Of a stretch of DNA of 64,000 bases, positions 7,648-16,797 are shown piece by piece. Origin of the DNA: Martinezella lusitana (GTDB lineage: Bacteria > Pseudomonadota > Alphaproteobacteria > Rhizobiales > Rhizobiaceae); contig NZ_WUEY01000002.1 of the NCBI RefSeq assembly GCF_010668395.1, forward strand, positions 124,001 through 188,000, in the 5' to 3' direction. A model generated the notes under the pieces. That model was not told where the DNA came from. It was given only the letters and a program-made list of their open reading frames with translations, and searched no databases. A program made the position numbers and the translations under genes. How positions within the stretch are numbered: position 1 is the stretch's first letter; every line of letters starts with the position of its first letter.

Positions 7648-8457
7648 ATGACGACTTCCGCCGCCATCGCCTGCTCGCGAATGTACAATCTTAGCCCAAA
7701 GATATCAGCATCTTGGGATCTGTTCTTCCATTGGCTTGCGAGCCGGTCGGGCGTCGAGCTCGAAGTTATCGCCCATGCGGCTCCCGCGCCGCTTTCCGAG
7801 CTGTGGGGGCGCCCCGACATGGGCGCCGTCTTCATGTGCGGCTTTCCATTTTCCAGGCTTGCGGCAGATGAGCGCCCGCTGCCATTGGCCGCTCCCGTTT
7901 CGCTGGCGGATTGGGCAAAGGGGCAACCCCTCTATGCAAGCCACATCGTCGCGGCCCGAGAAAGCCCGCTCAAGGAAGCCGATCTTGTGTCCGCCCGTTG
8001 GGGTTGGACCGTGCGTGACTCGCAGTCCGGCTATAACGCGCCGCGGGAATTTTTTGCAGCGCTTGCGGGCGGGCAGCCGGCCCGCGAGACCATTGGCTCG
8101 CTCCTCAATCCGCGCGGCGTTGTCGACGCGATCCGCTCCGAAACGATCGATGTCGGCGCGATCGATGCCTACGCCTACCAGCTTCTGGCACTGCACGAAC
8201 CGGAGATGGTTGCGCCATTGCGCATTGTCGCCACGACGAAACCGGCACCCTTCCCCTTGCTGGTCGCTGCCAAACAGCAACCTCCCGAGATCGTTGAGGC
8301 GCTTCGCGGCAACCTTCTCAGCGCCCACCGGGATCGGGAAGGTCTTGCTCTCCTGGCAGCGCTCGGACTGGCCCGCTTTGCGGAGCCGGATATCGCTGCC
8401 TATGATCAGCTTCCCGCAAGAGCGCGCACTATCGATGAGGCTCTTGGACCCTGGTGA
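7648..8457 (+). CDS. PhnD-like protein without signal peptide
   Basis: 269-residue protein of the phosphate/phosphite/phosphonate-binding (PBP2, PhnD) type. The family pattern is visible in MGAVFMCGFPFSR, HIVAARESP, and the VRDSQSGYNAPREFF segment where anion-binding Ser residues usually sit, then GAIDAYAYQLL. There is no hydrophobic leader, so it is probably cytoplasmic, unlike true transport receptors; a sensor or THI5-like/enzyme role is possible. It is the last gene of the operon, 6 bases after the cyclodeaminase-family gene. Confidence 0.75.
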   Translation: MTTSAAIACSRMYNLSPKISASWDLFFHWLASRSGVELEVIAHAAPAPLSELWGRPDMGAVFMCGFPFSRLAADERPLPLAAPVSLADWAKGQPLYASHIVAARESPLKEADLVSARWGWTVRDSQSGYNAPREFFAALAGGQPARETIGSLLNPRGVVDAIRSETIDVGAIDAYAYQLLALHEPEMVAPLRIVATTKPAPFPLLVAAKQQPPEIVEALRGNLLSAHRDREGLALLAALGLARFAEPDIAAYDQLPARARTIDEALGPW

Positions 8458-8488
8458 GCTTCGGCAGGCAGGCCTAACCGCCAAGCTG

Positions 8489-9070
8489 TTATGCGCCAAC
8501 GGCTTCCTTCAGCAGTTTCTCGGCAGCCAAGCCCAGGCATTCCTCGAATGCGGTCAGGTCCGTAAAGAGCTGATCCGCCGAAACCTTGCGGGTGACGATC
8601 ACGCCGCCGCGTGCGGCGATGCCGCCGTCGAGCATCAGATTGTCGGCCATGTCGAAGTTTTCCAGCGCCAGCCCGTCGGGACCGCGATGGCGTCCGTCCG
8701 GACCGAGATGAACCTCCCCGCCATAAAGCCCGCGCACACGCTCGAAGTGGTTTTCGGTGCAGTTGGAAAAAGCGAATGCAGGGCAGCCGCGGGCACACAT
8801 GAAGCCGAGTTCGAAGGCCGTGCCGACATCGGCGGCAACACCGCGAAACGGCGTCAGATTGGCAATGATAAGATCGGCGCTCGACATCAGCTTCTCGTTG
8901 ATGGCGCTGATGGCAAGGCCGCGCTGCCTGCGTGTTTCCGTCTCGGGAACGGAGAGGTCGCCCGGCGAGACCGGCGTGAAGCCATAGCTGCGCGTCAGCG
9001 CGATCTTGCGATCGAGGATTTCCCTCGCATTCGGGAGAAATACCTCCGGACCTGCCAAATACGCTCTCAT
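8489..9070 (-). CDS. nucleoside 2-deoxyribosyltransferase
   Basis: 193-residue cytosolic enzyme of the NDT family, which moves 2-deoxyribose between nucleobases in nucleoside salvage. The N-terminal MRAYLAGPEVF strand and P-loop-like start, the central ANLTPFRG segment, the catalytic glutamate in GTAFELGFM and the closing NLML motif are all present. It is convergent with the preceding operon and shares a divergent 224-base promoter gap with the adenylate cyclase gene. Confidence 0.88.
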   Translation of the reverse strand: MRAYLAGPEVFLPNAREILDRKIALTRSYGFTPVSPGDLSVPETETRRQRGLAISAINEKLMSSADLIIANLTPFRGVAADVGTAFELGFMCARGCPAFAFSNCTENHFERVRGLYGGEVHLGPDGRHRGPDGLALENFDMADNLMLDGGIAARGGVIVTRKVSADQLFTDLTAFEECLGLAAEKLLKEAVGA

Positions 9071-9294
9071 TCCCTTGCCTCTTCGCCAGAATATTGCACC
9101 GCGGGAGTTGCGGGACCATATGAGGCCTATGGCCGATTCACGGCGCTTCTGCCATAGCCGAGCGCATAATTTACGATATCGCGAAATAGAGGCGATAGCC
9201 GTTCCCGGTCCTTGGCTCGACGCGTATAGTGATGTTCGGGATCGAACGGCGCTGACGGCCTGCGACAGGTGACGGAATTTGTGGGGTAAAGGAA

Positions 9295-10542
9295 ATGCAA
9301 TCTTCCATTGAGGCTATTGCCGCCTCGACACATGACGATCACGGCAGCTGGCCGACGAAACAAAGCAAGATACTCGATTGGCTGATGAATGACGTCCGCG
9401 ATCAGCGCTTCATCGACAACATCCTCGTCGAACTCTGCGAAAAGATGCGGGCAGCCGGAATTCCGGTTGCGAGGGCGACCATGCATTTCAGAACGCATCA
9501 TCCGCAATGGCTCGGCGCGCGAATCCTCTGGCGGACGGGGATGAAGGAGGCGGATATCGCCATGTTCAGCTACGGCGTCGAAAACACGCCGCAGTTTCTG
9601 GCAAGCCCCATCAACGAAATCTTCAACGGCGCGACGGAAGTCCGCAAAAATCTGGAGATTTGCGAAAAGGCGGAACTCGACTATCCCCTCTACAGGGAGA
9701 TGCACGCGGAGGGCTTGACCGACTACATCGCCTGGCCGATCTATCACACGCTCGGAAAGCGTCACATCGTCACGTTCGCCTCGGATGCTCCCGGCGGTTT
9801 CACCGAGCGGCATATTACTTTCCTGAAGGACCTGCTGCCGGCCCTGACGATGGTGACCGAGATCCGGCTGAAGAACGTCATGGCGCGCACGCTGCTGCGC
9901 ACCTATGTCGGACCGCATGCCAGCGAGAAGATCCTGGCGGGTGCCACGACGCGCGGGAGCGGCACCACGGTCGGCGCGGCGATCCTCATCTGCGACCTGC
10001 GCGATTTCACCACCATTTCGGACATGTGGCCGCGGGACGACGTGATCGAACTGCTCAACGGCTATTTCGACGCCATGGTCGAGCCGATCGAGAAGCACGG
10101 CGGTGAAATCCTCAAGTTCATGGGAGATGGGCTATTGGCCATCTTCCCATTGAGCGACCCCAATGCCTGCCACAATCTCCTTCTCGCCATCAGTGAAGCG
10201 CAAACGGGCATTGCGGCACTCAATGAGGAGAACCGCAAGCATGGCCGCGAGGTGCTGCGTTATGGCGTCGGAGTGCATGTGGGCGATGTGATGTACGGCA
10301 ATATCGGCTCGCGCACCCGGCTGGACTTCACGGTGATCGGGCCGGCCGTCAATATCGCGTCGCGGCTGGAATCCCTGACGAAGGAGGTCAAGCGGCCCGT
10401 GCTCCTGTCGAAGGCTTTCGTCGATATGGCCGGCTGCCAGCGTGATATGGAAAGTCTCGGCTCCTTCCCCCTCAAGGGTCTGGGGGAACCGGTCGATGTC
10501 TTCGCTTTCGCGGCAAAGGAGAAGCTGCTGCAGCACAGCTGA
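9295..10542 (+). CDS. class III adenylate cyclase
   Basis: 415-residue soluble cyclase. The first 200 residues form a GAF-like or otherwise unassigned sensory region; the C-terminal catalytic domain carries the two metal aspartates (CDLRDFTT and FMGDGLLAIF), the adenine-selecting Lys in EILKFMGDG and Asp in LDFTVIG, and the NIASRLE motif with the transition-state Asn and Arg. All residues needed for activity are present, so cAMP formation is expected. Rhizobia carry many such cyclases with different sensory regions. Confidence 0.9.
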   Translation: MQSSIEAIAASTHDDHGSWPTKQSKILDWLMNDVRDQRFIDNILVELCEKMRAAGIPVARATMHFRTHHPQWLGARILWRTGMKEADIAMFSYGVENTPQFLASPINEIFNGATEVRKNLEICEKAELDYPLYREMHAEGLTDYIAWPIYHTLGKRHIVTFASDAPGGFTERHITFLKDLLPALTMVTEIRLKNVMARTLLRTYVGPHASEKILAGATTRGSGTTVGAAILICDLRDFTTISDMWPRDDVIELLNGYFDAMVEPIEKHGGEILKFMGDGLLAIFPLSDPNACHNLLLAISEAQTGIAALNEENRKHGREVLRYGVGVHVGDVMYGNIGSRTRLDFTVIGPAVNIASRLESLTKEVKRPVLLSKAFVDMAGCQRDMESLGSFPLKGLGEPVDVFAFAAKEKLLQHS

Positions 10543-10789
10543 TCGCCAAGCGGGAGAAAACCTTGCAAGCCGTCGATTTTGTACGGCGCGATTCAGTCGG
10601 TTGCAAAACGTGAAACGATTAGGGGATGCCGTCCCGGATGGACCTCCCTATATTGTGATGGAGATCATGACGATAGCTGCCTTATTTTGGGGATCGTTCT
10701 GCGCGTATACACGTTAAATACGGGTTGATTCCATCGGCTCGACGACGAGGGTGCATGCCACCCATAATACTCTGACAAGGAGAAAACAG

Positions 10790-11311
10790 ATGAGAAAAAT
10801 CCTGACCCTGACGCTTTCAGCAGCATCGTTGATCATTGCAGGCGCGGCTGTAGCGCGGGCGGCGGACATGCCGACGACCTACAATGAGGAGCCGGATCAG
10901 CGCAACGGCGTGAAGATCGGCTATCTCGATTGCGAGATCGGCGGCGGCGTCGGCTATGTTCTCGGTTCTGCCAAGGAAGTCGATTGCACCTTCCATTCGA
11001 CCGTCGGACGCGAGCGCATCGATCACTACACCGGCGCGATCAGAAAGATGGGCGTCGATCTCGGCTTCACGACGCGCAGCCGGCTCATCTGGGCTGTCTT
11101 CGCGCCGACAGCCGGCTATCATCACGGTTCGCTGAGCGGCCTCTATCAGGGCGCCACTGTTGAAGCGACCGTCGGTGCCGGCGTGGGCACGAACATCCTT
11201 GTCGGCGGCACCTCCGGCTCCATCCATCTTCAGACGGTAAGCGTGACCGGCCAGCTCGGCCTCAACGTCGCCGCAACCGGCACCTCCGTTACCCTGACCT
11301 CGACCGATTAA
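10790..11311 (+). CDS. DUF992 exported protein
   Basis: 173-residue protein with a clear Sec signal peptide (cleavage near ARA-ADM, about residue 24). The mature part is the DUF992 type: VKIGYLDCEIGGGVGYVLGSAKEVDCTF, two conserved cysteines, then glycine- and threonine-rich beta segments. The start is set by an AAGGAGA ribosome site; an upstream in-frame GTG at 10751 lacks one. A hairpin terminator follows at 11342. Periplasmic or envelope location is likely; no function is known for the family. Confidence 0.85.
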   Translation: MRKILTLTLSAASLIIAGAAVARAADMPTTYNEEPDQRNGVKIGYLDCEIGGGVGYVLGSAKEVDCTFHSTVGRERIDHYTGAIRKMGVDLGFTTRSRLIWAVFAPTAGYHHGSLSGLYQGATVEATVGAGVGTNILVGGTSGSIHLQTVSVTGQLGLNVAATGTSVTLTSTD

Positions 11312-11341
11312 GGCTTTCGGTCATCCCGATAGCTTGACGTT

Positions 11342-11380
11342 TGGCCGCTCCCGCAGAACGCTGGAGCGGCCATTCTTTTA
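11342..11380 (+). terminator. rho-independent terminator after the DUF992 gene
   Basis: Ten-bp arms TGGCCGCTCC / GGAGCGGCCA (11342-11351 and 11363-11372) with an 11-base loop, followed by TTCTTTTA. Confidence 0.8.
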
Positions 11381-11487
11381 AGGCGGACGGCGCAAATCCA
11401 TTTCGGATTTCACTGTATTTCAGCGTGAAATCGGCTTATCGCCGCTATAATTTACGCAAGACCGAATGATTCATGGGAGCCAGGTTC

Positions 11488-12720
11488 ATGACCGATACCG
11501 TCACCGATCGCTTTCTTCGCTATGTTGTCGTCGATACTCAATCGGACCCGACCTCCACCACGCAGCCTTCCACCGAAAAGCAGAAAAACCTCGGACGCAT
11601 CCTCGTCGCGGAGCTGCTGGCAATCGGACTGACCGACGCGCATCTGGATGAGCATGGCTATGTCTATGCCACCATTCCGTCGAATGTCGACAAGCCGGTT
11701 CCCGTGATCTGCTTCTGCTCCCATATGGACACCGCGCCCGATTTCACCGGCACGAACGTCAAGCCGCAGATCCTGCGGAACTACGCCGGCGGCGATATCC
11801 GCCTTTCCGGCGATCCGCAGCAGGTCATCCGCGTCGACGAGCACCCTGCCCTGCGCGATCAGATCGGCAATGACATCATCACCTCGGACGGCACGACGCT
11901 GCTTGGAGCCGACGACAAGGCGGGGCTCGCCGAGATCGTGGCAGCGGCCAAATATCTCGTCGACAATCCCGACATTCGTCACGGCACCATCAAGTTGCTA
12001 TTGACGACCGACGAGGAGATCGGCCGCGGCGTCGACAAGGTCGATCTGAAGAAACTGGGCGCGCAATTTGCCTACACGGTCGACGGCGAAACGGCTGGAC
12101 ATATAGAAGACGAAACATTCTCGGCCGACAGCGTCGAAATCGCCATCCAGGGCGTGGCCATTCATCCGGGCTTTGCCTTCGGAAAAATGGAGAACGCCAT
12201 CAAGATCGCCGGAGCGATCATCGACCGGCTGCCGAAAGAGATCGCCCCTGAGACGACGGCGGAACGCGATGGTTTCATCCATCCGACGGGCGTCAGCGGC
12301 TCGATGGAGAAGGCTTCGCTCGGCCTCATCATCCGCGATTTCGACGAGGCCGGCCTTGCGACCAAGGAAGCCATGCTGGAGCAGATCGTCAAGGACGTGA
12401 TGGCGGGCTATCCGGGCTCGTCGCACACATTCACCGTGCGGCATCAGTATCGCAATATGAAGGCGGTTCTCGATCGCCATCCGGAAATCGTGGAAAATGC
12501 CGTCGAAGCAATCCGGCGCGCCGGCATGACGCCGGTTCGCGGCAGTATTCGCGGCGGCACCGACGGATCCAGACTTTCTTTCATGGGACTGCCGTGCGCC
12601 AACCTTTTTGCCGGCGGCCATGCCTTTCATTCGCCACTGGAGTGGGTCAGCCGGCAGGATATGGAAAAAGCCGTGAAAACACTCGTCGAATTGGCGAAGA
12701 TCTGGGCGGAGCGCTCTTAA
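11488..12720 (+). CDS. pepT: peptidase T (aminotripeptidase)
   Basis: 410 residues, near the 408 of the Escherichia coli enzyme. M20-family zinc peptidase that removes the N-terminal residue of tripeptides in the cytosol. Metal and catalytic residues are visible in FCSHMDTAPD (first His and Asp), GADDKAG (bridging Asp), TTDEEIGRG (catalytic and metal Glu), YTVDGE and the closing FAGGHAFHSPLEW. Start 11488 is preferred over the in-frame ATG at 11473 because a GGAG lies 9 bases before it and MTDTVTDRFLRYVVVDTQSD matches the family N-terminus. Confidence 0.93.
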   Translation: MTDTVTDRFLRYVVVDTQSDPTSTTQPSTEKQKNLGRILVAELLAIGLTDAHLDEHGYVYATIPSNVDKPVPVICFCSHMDTAPDFTGTNVKPQILRNYAGGDIRLSGDPQQVIRVDEHPALRDQIGNDIITSDGTTLLGADDKAGLAEIVAAAKYLVDNPDIRHGTIKLLLTTDEEIGRGVDKVDLKKLGAQFAYTVDGETAGHIEDETFSADSVEIAIQGVAIHPGFAFGKMENAIKIAGAIIDRLPKEIAPETTAERDGFIHPTGVSGSMEKASLGLIIRDFDEAGLATKEAMLEQIVKDVMAGYPGSSHTFTVRHQYRNMKAVLDRHPEIVENAVEAIRRAGMTPVRGSIRGGTDGSRLSFMGLPCANLFAGGHAFHSPLEWVSRQDMEKAVKTLVELAKIWAERS

Positions 12721-12843
12721 GCTCGTCTGGGAGCAGACTTTATTCCCCATTTGAAGCCGGTGGCCCTGTTGCGAAACAGCGCACACTTGTTCGTTTCGAT
12801 GAAGATGATCGTTATCGAGCACCAATTGGCGCCGCGCACCGTC

Positions 12844-13464
12844 CTACCAATCTATGCGGGCGACATCGTCAAGCGCTTCGCGGCCGCGCCGCAGCATCAC
12901 GCCGGGGGCATCCGCCGCCCGGATCAATAGATGGCGTGCGCCCGCCAATGGGTGAAAGCCCTCCTCTTCTCTCACTATCGGAGGAGGATCGTCAGCCTTC
13001 GTCACGGGCAGCGCAGCCTGAGCATATTGCGGACGCCCAGCGATCAATGGATCGCGCGTTTCGCATTGTGGCAGGCAGCGGTCGAAACGCTCGACGCCAC
13101 CCGATGCTGCAACCTTCATCCTGGCCACATCGCCATGCGAGGCGACCTTCTTTCCGACCGGCGTGCCGCTTTTGGCCGCTGCGAGAGGCGATGGCTGCGG
13201 GATCGGCACGGACATCAACTGCCGGGCGGGACTTGCATCAACCGCAACCTGCAATCCGTTCTTCGACGAATGCGCCAAAGGCGCAAGGCCGCCTAGAACA
13301 ATGCGGCCGCTATCGTCGAAGACGCGCATCGCGTGTTCGGTCGGGCCCGTCTGGACGACGATATAGAGAGCGCCGACCACTATGCCGCACACAGCAAGCC
13401 CGGAACTCAGCCGCCGGGTCATTTCGGTTTGGCCATTCCACCATTTCATCGGCTGCGTATCCAT
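12844..13464 (-). CDS. hypothetical membrane-anchored protein
   Basis: 206 residues with one N-terminal hydrophobic segment (about 21-38, SSGLAVCGIVVGALYIVV) and a long low-complexity Pro/Ala/basic tail, suggesting a single-pass inner-membrane protein with a periplasmic tail. An AGAGGAG ribosome site lies 5 to 8 bases before the ATG, which supports translation. I do not recognise a family. It lies between pepT (convergent) and the GGDEF gene on the same strand. Confidence 0.55.
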   Translation of the reverse strand: MDTQPMKWWNGQTEMTRRLSSGLAVCGIVVGALYIVVQTGPTEHAMRVFDDSGRIVLGGLAPLAHSSKNGLQVAVDASPARQLMSVPIPQPSPLAAAKSGTPVGKKVASHGDVARMKVAASGGVERFDRCLPQCETRDPLIAGRPQYAQAALPVTKADDPPPIVREEEGFHPLAGARHLLIRAADAPGVMLRRGREALDDVARIDW

Positions 13465-13772
13465 CGACCGCTCCTCTGGAATAGATATCGAATGCCCATT
13501 CTCACGAGAACTGTGGCGTGTCCTTTACCGAAACATGGCCAATTGCCGGCCTTTTGCAAAGAAATGTTGACGAGCAGGGAGCGGTGACTGCGAAAACCGG
13601 CTCTCGAACACGGACGCCGGCAATAGTCTTCGACGATGGCAAGATGTGGCCTACTGGCGCCAGTTCATCTGCTTCGCAAGCGCGGCGCGATGGTCGAAGA
13701 TGGTCAACATAGGCTCGACGCTTTTCTTCGCTGATGAAACTGTAACGCCCCATCATCGTCGTGGTCGCCGCA
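13465..13772. other. 308-base gap, only a weak minus-strand frame
   Basis: A minus-strand frame from 13789 to 13502 (95 residues, beginning in the last codons of the GGDEF gene and containing MMGRYSFISEEKRRAYVDHL) is open, but no ribosome site or known domain supports it. No hairpin or RNA gene is evident. Confidence 0.3.
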
Positions 13773-15575
13773 TCAAGCGGCGTTTGCATCCCCCGCTTTT
13801 TCCGGGCCGCTTCCCCCTGTAGAGACGGCCGTTGTCTCCTCCGTCCCGTTGTCGGATGAACAGACCAGATTGCGTCCGCCCCGCTTGGCTCGATAAAGCC
13901 GCCTGTCGGCGACGATAGCCAGCTTCTCCCAATCCGCGATCGTACATTGCGTGCGCCAGTCGACGCCGAAGCTCGCCGTGACCTTCAACCCGTGTTGGTC
14001 GCTGATGACGGCCCGCTCCAGCGTTTCCCTCAATCTCTCCGCAGTCGCCCGCGCCGATGCTTCGGTCGCATCGTTCAGCACGATAATGAACTCCTCGCCG
14101 CCATAGCGCGCGAAAAGATCATCGGGCTTCAGGCACGGCGACAGGATCTGGGCCGTCCGTTGAAGCACGAGGTCGCCGACGGCATGCCCGTGGCGATCAT
14201 TGATCGATTTGAAATGGTCGATATCGAACATGATGATACCGATGCTGCGGGAGCCGGAGCCGGTAGCGGCAAATAGCTGCTCCACGGCCTCGCCAAGCGC
14301 ACGCCGATTGAGAAGACCGGTGAGCGCATCCGTCTGCGAGAGGCGCCTCAGTTCCTCCGTCATCGATTTGCGTTCCGTTTCCAGATGCCGTTTGAAGCGC
14401 TGCTGCTCACGCAGAAGATCCAGCCGCCGGAACATCTCGCCCACCTCGCGCCCGGCGTGAGGCATTCGTGGCGGCTGCACGAGGTTGCCGGCGGCAATGT
14501 CGTCGATCTGGCGTATCGCGGCAAGCATTGGCTGGAAAAGCGACCGTCTCAGCACATAGGCCAATCCGATCACGACGGTAATTGCCATGCCGGCGAGAAG
14601 GGCCGAGATCAGCATGGCCTTCAATTCTTTCTGCTGAACCTTCTCCAGCGACGTCACAGCGGTCGTCTCGATGAGTTCGCGCAGGGTTTCGGTGGACTTC
14701 ATTCCCGGAACGTATTTCGTCGTGAACTCGCCCGGTGTCGGCGCATTGCCGTTATTCAGATCGAAGGCGACACGCTGAGCATATGGCAGCGATCCGGCGA
14801 AATAGCTGACCGCAACCTGATCCAGCAAACTTGCGATAGCCTGGGATTGGAGCGTGGTGGAGGCATAGGTCTTCAGAAGCGCATTCACTTCGAGAACGCG
14901 GTTCAATTCGCTATCGAACTCGGCCCGATAGTGCGAACGGGCCTGCCCTTGCGAGGTCATCATCATCACCACGTAGGAACCCAGTCTTCCCGCGCGTTCC
15001 CGTAGCGTTCCGGCCATCGATGCCAGCATGACCTCGGCGCCCGTTTCCGGCGCCAGCGCAATGATTGATCGGCCGGCGGCATCCCGATAGTCCTGGGCAC
15101 GGTCCGCCGCGCGGAACATCGTCTGGATCGCCTCCGCAATCTTCGCGCCGCTGCGCTCCTCGAGCGGCGTCGCGGCCACCGCATCGACGGCCTGCCTGCC
15201 GGCTTCCAATTGAGCCTTCACCGCCGTGAACGTACTGCGCATCTCCGGCGACTGATCTATTTCCGTGCGAAACAGGGTTTCAAGCCTGGCGATATCCTTG
15301 TCGGTCTCGTCACGGCTTGCCATCAGAGAGGCGGCAAATTGTGACCGCTCCTCGTCCGAGGCCCCCATGAGGCTGTTTGCCGGCCCTCGTTCTCTGGAGA
15401 TTGTCGCCGCGGCATGCAAGGCGGCATGAAAGCGGCTGAACTCCGTCACGCCCCGCCTGTAGTTGACATAATCGGAAAAACTGAAAGCAATCGTCGAGCA
15501 GGCCATCATCAGGCAAACCATGATAACAGCTACCGCACCGATCCATTGCAGCTGTTGAATTCCAAGCCGCGACAA
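13773..15575 (-). CDS. membrane diguanylate cyclase with NIT-like sensor
   Basis: 600 residues. Two membrane segments (about 11-34 and 320-341) enclose a helical periplasmic region of some 285 residues; its start (ISRERGPANSLMGA, 59-72) resembles the NIT nitrate/nitrite sensor family. A HAMP-like linker (342-400) leads to a GGDEF domain with DALTGLLNRR (416-425), DIDHFKSIND (451-460) and the active loop GGEEF (492-496). The active-site residues are intact, so synthesis of cyclic di-GMP is expected. I see no RxxD inhibitory site directly before the loop. The sensor ligand is not certain. Confidence 0.88.
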   Translation of the reverse strand: MSRLGIQQLQWIGAVAVIMVCLMMACSTIAFSFSDYVNYRRGVTEFSRFHAALHAAATISRERGPANSLMGASDEERSQFAASLMASRDETDKDIARLETLFRTEIDQSPEMRSTFTAVKAQLEAGRQAVDAVAATPLEERSGAKIAEAIQTMFRAADRAQDYRDAAGRSIIALAPETGAEVMLASMAGTLRERAGRLGSYVVMMMTSQGQARSHYRAEFDSELNRVLEVNALLKTYASTTLQSQAIASLLDQVAVSYFAGSLPYAQRVAFDLNNGNAPTPGEFTTKYVPGMKSTETLRELIETTAVTSLEKVQQKELKAMLISALLAGMAITVVIGLAYVLRRSLFQPMLAAIRQIDDIAAGNLVQPPRMPHAGREVGEMFRRLDLLREQQRFKRHLETERKSMTEELRRLSQTDALTGLLNRRALGEAVEQLFAATGSGSRSIGIIMFDIDHFKSINDRHGHAVGDLVLQRTAQILSPCLKPDDLFARYGGEEFIIVLNDATEASARATAERLRETLERAVISDQHGLKVTASFGVDWRTQCTIADWEKLAIVADRRLYRAKRGGRNLVCSSDNGTEETTAVSTGGSGPEKAGDANAA

Positions 15576-15968
15576 GAAATGCTCTCCAAAACTACCGTCC
15601 GTTCCAGATTACACCAGATTTGGTGGAATCTTCATTTAACGAACAGGTTCAAATCCTCTTCATTTTCGTGGAGCGATGCTATCGGGTAGCCTCCAATGGC
15701 CGCAGCTCCCTGAAACATGGGAGGATTGTACTTTGCGGACCGAAATGATGTGCCTGCCCCTTCCGGTGCCGAAGCGCGGCATTATTGCCGATAACCGGCG
15801 TCGCGCTCGCAAGCGCAATAGAAAAGAATAGTGCCGAAAATGAGTTCGCGGAATGTATCTATGATGTATCGATACATTCCAGCAAGTAGATTTCGCTTGA
15901 AATTCCGAAGAGATGGCAGGAAAAAAGTTTCGAACAACCGACGCATCAAGCCGGCATAGCAGAATGAG
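15576..15968. other. 393-base gap upstream of the GGDEF gene with an inverted repeat
   Basis: The gap holds the repeat at 15850-15880. A TTG-initiated minus-strand frame (15982-15782) crosses the repeat and has no ribosome site. No other gene is supported; the promoter of the GGDEF gene presumably lies here. Confidence 0.35.
15850..15880. repeat. triple GATACAT half-site / inverted repeat
   Basis: GGAATGTATC (15850-15859) and GATACATTCC (15871-15880) form perfect 10-bp arms. Inside, ATGTATCGATACAT (15864-15877) is itself a perfect 14-bp palindrome, so three copies of the same half-site occur in 31 bases. It could be a cluster of operator half-sites for the GGDEF gene about 275 bases downstream, or a hairpin ending the transcript of the small gene at 15969. 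Confidence 0.55.
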
Positions 15969-16256
15969 CTAGTCTTGCTCAAAGGCCGAAGGCATGAAAT
16001 TGGCGCGGGCAGAATAGTGCTGCTGGCCGGCTACATGCGATATCACCAGCGCATAGACGAGGATCGCACCAAGGGCGATGACAATTCCGTTCAGCGGAAA
16101 GCTTGTCTTCGAAGGTGTGCCGGACGATGTTTCGGGAGGGCTGGCGGATGCAGCCTTCGTCGCGAAGGGAAGCAATAGTTCCCGTTCTATACGGGCCTGC
16201 GCATCGAGGTGCTTGCCATATCTTGTTGTGGGTCGGAACTGGATGACTTCGCCCAT
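15969..16256 (-). CDS. small single-pass membrane protein
   Basis: 95 residues. The N-terminus (MGEVIQFRPTTRYGKHLDAQ) is of a kind common in small rhizobial proteins; one hydrophobic segment (about 55-74, GIVIALGAILVYALVISHVA) is followed by a short outside tail. A purine-rich AAGGGA lies 12 bases before the ATG. No function is recognised. Confidence 0.55.
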   Translation of the reverse strand: MGEVIQFRPTTRYGKHLDAQARIERELLLPFATKAASASPPETSSGTPSKTSFPLNGIVIALGAILVYALVISHVAGQQHYSARANFMPSAFEQD

Positions 16257-16286
16257 TTTTCACGCGGTCCCTTTTACCGCTCGCGG

Positions 16287-16565
16287 TTATTGCTCATTCT
16301 CCTGGCCGTTGTCCGCATCGGTATAATCGACACGAACGACCACCTTTTCAGGCCGTTGCCCACCATGCGGAATGATCACGGTCACGATACAACGTTTCTC
16401 ACGCGGCTTGACGGACAGCAGGCGTCCTTTCGTTTTCCACAAGACCTGATCCACCGCACTCGAACAATCCTGGATCCTGTAAGCGCCTTGAACGATCTGA
16501 CTTTGCTCCGCCGATGCGCAGCCTGCAATCGAAACTCCCGCAAGTATTGTTAGCAACCTAATCAT
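16287..16565 (-). CDS. small predicted lipoprotein
   Basis: 92 residues with a short signal peptide and a lipobox (SIAGC, Cys16), so anchoring to a membrane by lipid is expected. The mature part has two more cysteines (CSSAVDQVLW and KRCIVTV) that could form a disulfide. It is 30 bases upstream of the small membrane protein gene on the same strand, possibly one transcript. Function unknown. Confidence 0.6.
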   Translation of the reverse strand: MIRLLTILAGVSIAGCASAEQSQIVQGAYRIQDCSSAVDQVLWKTKGRLLSVKPREKRCIVTVIIPHGGQRPEKVVVRVDYTDADNGQENEQ

Positions 16566-16797
16566 ACCTCACTATACTCCAACGCGGGCCCGGAAGCGAC
16601 AGCGGTTCGCAAAAACCACAGTCTATTTGCGTCATCTTTTCGACATGTGCGGCCAAATCGCAAAGACCAGATCGCGGCGGAAAAGATGGACTCCTCCAGC
16701 AAATTCGTGGATGGAGAATTTTCCGGTTTCGTGACGTTTGCAGGATGCTGCGTGCCCCTCATGTCGCCCAAGTCAATCCATTCGCGCAGGGAGCCTG

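Noticed and set aside
12594..13484. 296-codon plus-strand frame opposite the membrane-anchored hypothetical gene
   Set aside because: Starts inside pepT and has no ribosome site; the minus-strand frame has both a ribosome site and a membrane segment.
15641..15662. GGTTCAAATCC, a possible tRNA T-arm sequence
   Set aside because: No acceptor, D- or anticodon stems can be formed with the flanking sequence.
15782..15982. 66-residue minus-strand frame with some hydrophobic residues
   Set aside because: TTG start without ribosome site, and it runs through the 15850-15880 inverted repeat, which is more likely regulatory.
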